A DNA stretch of 64,000 nucleotides. Source: CBDAMZ01 sp965197375 (GTDB lineage: Bacteria > Acidobacteriota > Vicinamibacteria > Vicinamibacterales > UBA8438). The stretch lies in NCBI GenBank assembly GCA_965197375.1, contig CBDAMZ010000005.1, positions 67,470 to 131,469 on the forward strand, written 5' to 3'. Shown in pieces: positions 58,361 through 64,000 of the stretch. Each line of letters starts with the position of its first letter. The first letter of the stretch is position 1. The notes under the pieces were generated by a model. The model ran no database searches, had not been told where the DNA came from, and saw only the letters and a program-made list of their open reading frames with translations. The position numbers were made by a program, and so were the translations under genes.

Positions 58361-58541
58361 CGTGCTCCAGGGCGTCGACATAGTCGTGCCGGTCGATGTC
58401 TACGTATTAGGATACCCGCCGCGTCCAGAGGCGTTGCTCTACGGGTTGATGCGGCTACAGGACGAGACCCGCAGGGAGAACACCATGACTGAGACGCACG
58501 ACGTGAGCCGCTACCGGGGCCGATGTGTCCCCGACTCTTGA
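58356..58541 (+). pseudogene. nuoB 3'-end remnant
   Basis: In a frame with no sensible start the sequence reads CSVLQGVDIVVPVDVYVLGY and PPRPEALLYGLMRLQDETRR. This is the C-terminal part of NADH-quinone oxidoreductase subunit B (normally YSVVQGVDxVVPVDVYVPGCPPRPEALLYG). The Cys that ligates cluster N2 in GCPPRP is Tyr here. The rest of the gene is missing. The tail after residue RREN is unrelated. It overlaps the end of the HTH gene by a few bases. Confidence 0.85.
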
Positions 58542-58563
58542 GATGAAGGAAGACGCCGGAAGC

Positions 58564-60186
58564 ATGCCAGACCCGCTTCAGACAGTCTTCCACTATCACC
58601 AGGTCACGAAACATCATTTCCAAGGCTCTGCCAGGGGCCCCGGGTACTTGGATTGGGCCACGCAGCCGAACCCGTTTCGTCGGTTTGAAGGCGCGCGCCT
58701 GGTACCCCTGGAGAAAATCCAACCAACGGATGAACCCCTGTACGACAATGCCTTTGTGCGTGGCCGGATACCGCCCGTTCTGGTGAACGTGCAGAGCGTC
58801 TCTCAATTCTTTTACGACAGCTTAGCGATATCGGCGTGGAAGAGCACCGGTGAGACCAGTTGGGCGCTCCGAGTCAATCCGTCGAGCGGGAATCTGCATC
58901 CAACCGAGGGGTACCTGATCTGCGGTCCGATCGAGGGGCTCTCCGATGCGCCCATGGTCTGCCACTACGCACCGAAGGAACATGCGTTGGAGGTGCGGGC
59001 AGAGTTTGGATTAGGACTGTGGAATAAGCTCTGTGTGAGATTTCCAACAGATACATTTCTTGTGGGACTCACGTCCATTCATTGGCGAGAGGCCTGGAAG
59101 TACGGTCAACGCTCCTATCGTTATTGTCAGCACGACGTTGGTCACGCCATCGGCGCGATCAGCATCGCCGCAGCGGGGCTAGGATGGCAGACAACGATCC
59201 TGGACGACTTGGGTGCGGATGAGCTGGCGCTCCTCATGGGCACATGGCAAGATCACGGTGCCGAACCGGAAGAGCCGGATGTGCTGATGGCCGTGGCACC
59301 GCGTGACGTACCAACAAATCAGACAAGGCTGCCCGAGGATCAGGTCCTGGCGTTCAAGTCCCTCGGTTGGCGGGGCCATCCCAATCAACTGAGCACGTCG
59401 CACGCCGAATGGGGTGTGGCTGAAGCGGCCGAAGCGGCTCGGAAGCCGCGTGGCGTCGGTCAGTTTGAACCGTTTCACGATCCGCCGGCGCCATGGTCTT
59501 TGGACGTCCGTCCGCTCTCTCTTCGCAAGCTTATTCGTCAGCGCCGTAGTGCGGTGGCCATGGATAGAGAGACTCGAATCGATCGAGAGACGTTTTATCG
59601 GATGCTTCAAAAGACGCTCGCCATCCCTGGCACCATGCCATTCAGGACACTCCCCTGGAAGCCGCATCTTCACTTGGCCATTTTTGTTCACCGGGTGGAT
59701 GATCTTCCCACCGGTCTGTACTTCCTCGTTCGCGACCGCTCACAGAAGAGAGCGCTCAAAGGGGCGCTCACCCCGGCTGGTCTGTGGCGGCGGCCTATCG
59801 GCTGTCCGGACGAACTTGAGTTATATTGCCTCATCGAAGCGGATGCACGACAAGCCGGCCAGCAGGTGTCCTGTTTCCAGGAAATTGCCAGAGATGGTTG
59901 CTTTAGTCTCGGGATGATCGCTGAATATGAGGAAGCCCTAAACCGGTACGGCCCATGGTTCTATCCTCGCCTCTTTTGGGAGGCCGGTGTCATCGGTCAG
60001 GTGCTCTATCTGGAAGCTGAAGCCGCTGGTGTCCGCAGTACCGGTATCGGCTGTTACTTCGACGATCCGATGCATGACGTCCTTGGCCTCAGGGACCACG
60101 CGTATCAAGACCTCTACCACTTCACGATCGGCGGTCCCGTCGAGGACACGCGATTGACAACGCTCCCGCCCTATCCGGATACGTAG
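58564..60186 (+). CDS. SagB/ThcOx-type tandem nitroreductase
   Basis: A 540-residue flavoenzyme-like protein with two nitroreductase domains. The first (about 70-260) has SWALRVNPSSGNLHPTEGYL, the FMN-binding SSGxxHPxE motif, and QHDVGHAIGAISIAAAGLG. The second (about 315-520) begins LRKLIRQRRSAVAMDRETRI and continues with YPRLFWEAGVIGQVLYLEAEA. This is the SagB/ThcOx (thiazole/oxazole-forming dehydrogenase) superfamily layout, but no YcaO cyclodehydratase or precursor peptide is nearby, so the substrate is open. Start at 58564 follows GGAAG. It lies in the second island. Confidence 0.8.
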   Translation: MPDPLQTVFHYHQVTKHHFQGSARGPGYLDWATQPNPFRRFEGARLVPLEKIQPTDEPLYDNAFVRGRIPPVLVNVQSVSQFFYDSLAISAWKSTGETSWALRVNPSSGNLHPTEGYLICGPIEGLSDAPMVCHYAPKEHALEVRAEFGLGLWNKLCVRFPTDTFLVGLTSIHWREAWKYGQRSYRYCQHDVGHAIGAISIAAAGLGWQTTILDDLGADELALLMGTWQDHGAEPEEPDVLMAVAPRDVPTNQTRLPEDQVLAFKSLGWRGHPNQLSTSHAEWGVAEAAEAARKPRGVGQFEPFHDPPAPWSLDVRPLSLRKLIRQRRSAVAMDRETRIDRETFYRMLQKTLAIPGTMPFRTLPWKPHLHLAIFVHRVDDLPTGLYFLVRDRSQKRALKGALTPAGLWRRPIGCPDELELYCLIEADARQAGQQVSCFQEIARDGCFSLGMIAEYEEALNRYGPWFYPRLFWEAGVIGQVLYLEAEAAGVRSTGIGCYFDDPMHDVLGLRDHAYQDLYHFTIGGPVEDTRLTTLPPYPDT

Positions 60187-60346
60187 CGGACTGGTGCCGT
60201 GAACCATCGGCCTTGGAATAGAACACCACGCACCCACGTGAGCCAAGGGAGCGTGCCAGTGATGTGCTGTCGGGTGAGATCTGTCACGAGATTAGGCGGT
60301 CCCTTGCCAGCGGACTCTCCTGTTCTTTTGGGAATCAGGTGGCCAG

Positions 60347-60386
60347 AGGTCAACGGTTCGAGTCCGTTCACCGGCTCCACTTTTTC
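60347..60386 (+). repeat. att3: third copy of the tRNA-Thr 3' end
   Basis: Identical to 53779-53818 at 39 of 40 bases; the difference is G to A at 60370, in the acceptor 3' strand. It closes the second island. The upstream half of a tRNA is not present. Confidence 0.85.
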
Positions 60387-60501
60387 TCTGCAAACACTTT
60401 GTTTCGGATCTGGCACTGACGGAGCACCCGACTGATCCGTCGGTTTGTGTAATTTTTTTCAGAAAATCCTGTCCTGTCCTGTAACCCGACTCGAGACCCG
60501 T

Positions 60502-61299
60502 TCAACCGAGCCTAGTCCGAGCGTCCTTCAACATCGTGACGAGGGCGGCCCTGACCTCCTCCGGCGTGCTAATCGATTCGGTGAACGCCAGCCGGACCGA
60601 TCGCGGTCCTTCGGCGGTCACGGCCGACATCTCGAAACCGTACCGGTCGACGCCAGTCATGCTGGCGGCGGTGATGTCGGTCGCCTTCGAGAACGCCTTG
60701 CAGTAGAGCACCATCGCATCAGCGTGGTCGTCGTTCATGTGAGCGATGACGCCGGCGGCGGCCGCGGCGAGCGGATCCGGTTCGGCGGCGTGCCAGTCAG
60801 CCGCATCCACCCAGGACATCCGTCCGTATCCGCCGATGTACCGGATCGATTCCACGCGCAGCTGCCAGAATGCAAAGTCGCGAAAGTCAGCGTAGTAAGC
60901 GGCGTTCGGGTGTGTGGCCAAGAACGCCGCACGCGCGGTCCCACCATCTCCTTCGACCTGCGTGCAAAGACCGAGCAGTGTCGCACGGCCGTTCGCAAGC
61001 GGGTCCTCGGACCCCCCTTCGACCATCAGCAGCGACGCCCGGGGGTCGTGCTGCAGATTCCTGGTGTGCTCAGCCATCGTGCTCACGAGAAAGACCGGGG
61101 TGCCGTCGTCGAAAGCCACCGTCACGAACGAGCCATAAGGGTAGCCCGCCTGGTCAGCAGCCAACGTGCACAACGTACCAGTCGTCAGGCGCGCCACCAG
61201 GGTCCGCGCCTGCTCGGCGTGCGTGGGTGTCGGAATGCTGACGTCGTACAGCGGTTCCGGCGCGTCCCCAGACGGCCGGGCGTGAGCATCGTTGGTCAT
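60502..61299 (-). CDS. HugZ-like pyridoxamine-5'-phosphate-oxidase-fold protein
   Basis: A 265-residue protein with a split-barrel flavin- or heme-binding domain (ARLTTGTLCTLAADQAGYPY, LLMVEGGSEDPLANGRATLL, RYIGGYGRMSWVDAADW) followed by a DUF2470-type C-terminal domain (VIAHMNDDHADAMVLYCKAF). This two-domain order is that of HugZ heme oxygenases and of related proteins. The heme His in HugZ cannot be confirmed here. It lies outside the last tRNA repeat. The MNDDHADA motif is a firm family mark. Confidence 0.85.
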   Translation of the reverse strand: MTNDAHARPSGDAPEPLYDVSIPTPTHAEQARTLVARLTTGTLCTLAADQAGYPYGSFVTVAFDDGTPVFLVSTMAEHTRNLQHDPRASLLMVEGGSEDPLANGRATLLGLCTQVEGDGGTARAAFLATHPNAAYYADFRDFAFWQLRVESIRYIGGYGRMSWVDAADWHAAEPDPLAAAAAGVIAHMNDDHADAMVLYCKAFSKATDITAASMTGVDRYGFEMSAVTAEGPRSVRLAFTESISTPEEVRAALVTMLKDARTRLG

Positions 61300-61553
61300 C
61301 GGCGGCCTTGGTGTTAGCGTAGTGGCCAGTCTACAGGCCAGCCCCTAAATCTCCAGCACCCGGTTCATCGTTTTTGCGGTTCGTGCGGCCGTTTCATGTT
61401 TGGTGGCAACAACAAGTGAAGCGCTGACAGTTAAGCGTGTATCAATACAGTCAAACAATCCTCAATAGAAGCATCCAGGGCACTACCGGAACTGTCAGAC
61501 ACAACTAAGTCTATTAGACAGGCAACACCAAAGTCTGCAACGTCCAATACAAC
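61300..61553. other. Intergenic region between HugZ-like gene and IS copy 2
   Basis: About 250 bases with no gene or repeat I can name. Confidence 0.4.
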
Positions 61554-62313
61554 TGAATCGTACCGGGTTTCTCGGAGACCTCATTGCTTGGGAGGATGGG
61601 GGCTATGGGACGTCCCAGTCGGTTTTCTCCGGAAGTGCGCGAACGTGCCGTCCGGATGGTCGAGGAGTACCGGGAGGCCCACGCCTCAGAGTGGGCGGTG
61701 CTGCAGTCGGTGGCGCCGAAGCTCGGCTGCACGGCGGAGACGCTGCGGAAGTGGGTGCGGCAGGCGCAGCGTGATGCTGGGCATCGGCCGGGCCTGACGA
61801 CGAGCGAGCGGGAGCGGTTGAAGGAGCTGGAGCGCGAGGTCCGTGAACTGAAGCGGGCGAATGAGATCCTGCGGAAAGCGTTCGCGTATTTCGCCCAGGC
61901 GGAGCTCGACCGCCGGAGGACGTCGCCACGATGGTCCAGTTCATCGCCGACCATCGCGCCGTGGTCGGGGTCGAGCCGATCTGCGCCGTGCTGCCGATCG
62001 CCCCGTCGACGGACTCATCGCCATCGGCACCAGCGGACACATCCGACGCGTCGGTCCGCACGGACGCAGCGCGACGATCAGCTCCGCGTCGAGATTCAGC
62101 GGGTCTATGACGCGCACCAGCAGGTCTACGGCCCCCGGAAAGTCTGGCAGCAGCTGCGACGGGACGGCGTCCGCGTGGCGCGCTGCACCGTGGCGCGCCT
62201 GATGCGCGCGATGGGCCTTGCCGGGGCGGTCCGGGGCCGGGCCTGGGTCACCACGACCCACGCCGGTGAGGGCGGTCGCCCGGTGGACCTCGTTGACCGC
62301 CGATTCGTGGCCA
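61554..62313 (+). mobile_element. IS3-family insertion sequence, copy 2, truncated
   Basis: The left terminal repeat (TGAATCGTACCGGGTTTCTC...) is intact and orfA starts near 61605. The copy reads in one frame from orfA through the first part of orfB (VYDAHQQVYGPRKVWQQLRR, ..DLVDRRFVA) and stops at exactly the left repeat of copy 3. The catalytic D, D and E of orfB are therefore missing. Copy 3 lies in the opposite orientation. Confidence 0.88.
61605..62313 (+). pseudogene. Fused, truncated IS3 transposase (copy 2)
   Basis: OrfA (GRPSRFSPEVRERAVRMVEE; HASEWAVLQSVAPKLGC) passes without a stop into orfB sequence (RTHPTRRSARTQRDDQLRVE) because a frame change present in all copies puts both parts in one frame here. 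The frame leaves the IS at FVA and enters the neighbour's repeat (MNRTGFLGD). Confidence 0.75.
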
Positions 62314-62352
62314 TGAATCGTACCGGGTTTCTCGGAGACCGAATGCGTTGAA

Positions 62353-62895
62353 TCAGGCCACCTCAGCCTGCTCATAGTACTGCGCCTCGAACTCTGCTGG
62401 TGGAATGTCCCCGAGCGGCCCCAACAGTCGTCGTGTGTTGAACCAGTCCACCCACGTCAAGGTGGCGAACTCCACGGCCTCGAGGGTGCGCCACGGGCCC
62501 TTCCGTCGAATCGCCTCCGTCTTGTACAAGCCGATCACCGATTCGACGAGGGCATTGTCATAGGCATCGCCTTGGCTGCCGACCGACGGCGCGATGCCGG
62601 CGTCCACGAGGCGATCCGTGTACCGCATTGAGAGATATTGCGACCCAGCATCACTGTGATGTACGAGGCCGGTGAGGACGTCACCCCGGCGGGCGTAGAT
62701 CGCCTGCTCCACCGCATCCAGCACAAAGTCCGTGCGCATGGAGGCCGACACCCGCCAGCCCACAATGCGTCGCGCAAACACGTCGATGACGAACGCGACG
62801 TAGCCAAAGCCGCCCCAGGGTGCGACGTACGTGAAATCGGAGACCCAGAGCTGATTCGGACGGGTGGCCACGAATCGGCGGTCAACGAGGTCCAC
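62353..62895 (-). pseudogene. IS3 transposase orfB C-terminal part (copy 3)
   Basis: The DDE triad residues are all here (VSDFTYV; HHSDAGSQYL; AYDNALVESVIGLYKTEA). The frame is disconnected from upstream orfB by a 10-base deletion, so the copy is not expected to make a whole transposase. Confidence 0.75.
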
Positions 62896-63075
62896 CGGGC
62901 GACCGCCCTCACCGGCGTGGGTCGTGGTGACCCAGGCCCGGCCCCGGCAAGGCCCATCGCGCGCATCAGGCGCGCCACGGTGCAGCGCGCCACGCGGACG
63001 CCGTCCCGTCGCAGCTGCTGCCAGACTTTCCGGGGGCCGTAGACCTGCTGGTGCGCGTCATAGACCCGCTGAATC

Positions 63076-63563
63076 TCGACGCGGAGCTGATCGTCGCGCT
63101 GCGCCCGTGCGGACCGGCGCGTCGAATGTGTCCGCTGGTGCCGATGGCGATGAGTCCGTCGACGGGGCGATCGGCAGCACGGCGCAGATCGGCTCGACCC
63201 CGACCACGGCGCGATGGTCGGCGATGAACTGGACCATCGTGGCGACGTCCTCCGGCGGTCGAGCTCCGCCTGGGCGAAATACGCGAACGCTTTCCGCAGG
63301 ATCTCATTCGCCCGCTTCAGTTCACGGACCTCGCGCTCCAGCTCCTTCAACCGCTCCCGCTCGCTCGTCGTCAGGCCCGGCCGATGCCCAGCATCACGCT
63401 GCGCCTGCCGCACCCACTTCCGCAGCGTCTCCGCCGTGCAGCCGAGCTTCGGCACCACCGACTGCAGCACCGCCCACTCTGAGGCGTGGGCCTCCCGGTA
63501 CTCCTCGACCATCCGGACGGCACGTTCGCGCACTTCCGGAGAAAACCGACTGGGACGTCCCAT
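63076..63563 (-). CDS. IS3 transposase orfA (copy 3)
   Basis: Full-length helix-turn-helix and coiled-coil part, with SEWAVLQSVVPKLGCTAETL and KELEREVRELKRANEILRKA, the residues missing from copy 1. Its frame then runs on into orfB territory (to about 62535) because of the 4-base loss; the C-terminal limit given here is approximate. Confidence 0.6.
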
Positions 63564-63614
63564 AGCCCCCATCCTCCCAAGCAATGAGGTCTCCGAGAAA
63601 CCCGGTACGATTCA

Positions 63615-63872
63615 ATGCACAGAACATATCTCGGTGGGCTGGGCATCGCCGCCGCGTTGACTGGAGCTACAGACAGCAAAGTCGATGACATCGTAGCGTC
63701 GATGTTGTCGTTCACAGCCGACATCTTTTTAACGGGGCACGGACGAGACCGAGAACGAGAAGCTGACATGTTTGTCAGCTTCTACCTTGCCGACATAGGA
63801 GTCGGCGACAGACCCCTAGTGAACGCATTTAAGAAATTAAAGTTTGCGCGTGACGCCTACGACCCCGTTTGA
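63615..63872 (+). pseudogene. M48-type metalloprotease C-terminal fragment cut by an IS
   Basis: An 85-codon open frame starts at the base after the IS end. It contains GHGRDREREADMFVSFYLAD, matching the EREAD segment that holds the third zinc ligand of M48 peptidases, and ends FKKLKFARDAYDPV. The HExxH part is missing, lost on the IS side. It cannot be active. Confidence 0.7.
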
Positions 63873-64000
63873 TCGTGGTGGAGGCTTTTTCTCGACGCAT
63901 CCGCACATTAAGCGAACGGCTTACTCGGGCGACAAGCACTACGGACTGGAACGTTTCCCGAAGAGGAATTGTTTAATGGGTTGAATAGAAATGGAGCATT
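63873..64000. other. Window end, nothing recognised
   Basis: The last 128 bases hold no gene or repeat I can support. Confidence 0.4.

Larger units (their letters stand above)
62314..63614 (-). mobile_element. IS3-family insertion sequence, copy 3
   Basis: A 1301-base copy with both 27-base inverted repeats. Relative to copy 1 it has full orfA (30 bases more) but lacks 10 bases in orfB near 62948 and 4 bases near 63127. Those losses shift the orfB frame, so it codes the C-terminal integrase part (to 62353) in a different frame from the N-terminal part. It abuts copy 2 at one side and an M48 gene fragment at the other. Confidence 0.9.

Noticed and set aside
60326..60383. Complete tRNA at the third repeat
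   Set aside because: Only the T arm, acceptor 3' strand and CCA are present; no matching D arm or 5' acceptor strand is upstream.
60171..60416. Minus-strand frame reading EPVNGLEPLTSGHLIPKRTGE
   Set aside because: It is the translation of the tRNA-end repeat and its flank, a well-known false gene; it has no support as a protein.
60445..61317. Plus-strand frame (290 codons) over the HugZ-like gene
   Set aside because: Antisense shadow; the minus frame carries the DUF2470 motif.
1..64000. CRISPR arrays, toxin-antitoxin pairs or known defence systems
   Set aside because: No regularly spaced repeats and no recognisable cas, restriction or toxin genes were seen; the island genes do not match a known defence family.

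Overview
The window is chromosomal DNA from a moderately GC-rich Gram-negative bacterium, most likely an Acidobacteriota member and possibly of the Vicinamibacteria type. The phylum call rests mainly on a secreted protein with the VWFA-related 'acidobacterial' architecture at 35519-37609. The dnaK-dnaJ-hspR operon, the split methylmalonyl-CoA mutase, the VanZ and small membrane protein run, and the outer-membrane and lipoprotein functions (lolC/E-like, lnt, a beta-barrel protein) fit this. The assignment is an inference and was not checked against databases.

From 1 to about 53.5 kb the window is ordinary, densely packed core genome. Main blocks are: lolC/E-like-lysS-nusB-ribH-enoyl-CoA hydratase-VanZ-small membrane proteins (1-4.9 kb); a PfkB kinase, mtnP, methylmalonyl-CoA epimerase and meaB (5-8.3 kb); a beta-barrel protein, a secreted protein, hemW and a DnaC-like ATPase (8.8-12 kb); hspR-dnaJ-dnaK (12.3-15.8 kb) facing a class A PBP; prfB with the classical +1 frameshift; lnt, a SPOR protein, slipin and NfeD; mobA and argS on the plus strand; a cofactor cluster coaX-birA-nadC with valS; the two methylmalonyl-CoA mutase subunits; a VWFA protein, HIT protein, HU/IHF and rpsA; a histone-H1-like basic protein; cmk-rluB-scpB-scpA-trpS-M50 protease; uvrC; a CDP-alcohol phosphatidyltransferase; efp; uvrA.

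From 53.7 kb the character changes. A tRNA-Thr(CGT) gene at 53736-53811 has acted as an integration site. Its 3' end recurs at 55980-56028 and 60347-60386, giving a tandem accretion of two islands. The first holds an integrase remnant pointing at the tRNA, a Sel1-repeat fragment and an IS3-family copy. The second holds a membrane-anchored protein, a two-gene cassette of unknown function, a small IclR-like HTH protein joined to a decayed nuoB 3' end, and a 540-residue tandem nitroreductase of the SagB/ThcOx type. Beyond the last repeat lie a HugZ-like flavin/heme protein and two more copies of the same IS in opposite orientation, one truncated against the other, abutting a severed M48 metalloprotease.

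The most unusual signals are the triple tRNA-end repeats (one with a base-pair-preserving change), in-frame heptamer repeats inside both uvrA and uvrC, a probable operator at the dnaK promoter, a divergent palindrome between rpsA and the H1-like gene, and the small-protein cassettes of unknown function. I saw no CRISPR array, rRNA, riboswitch or convincing defence system.
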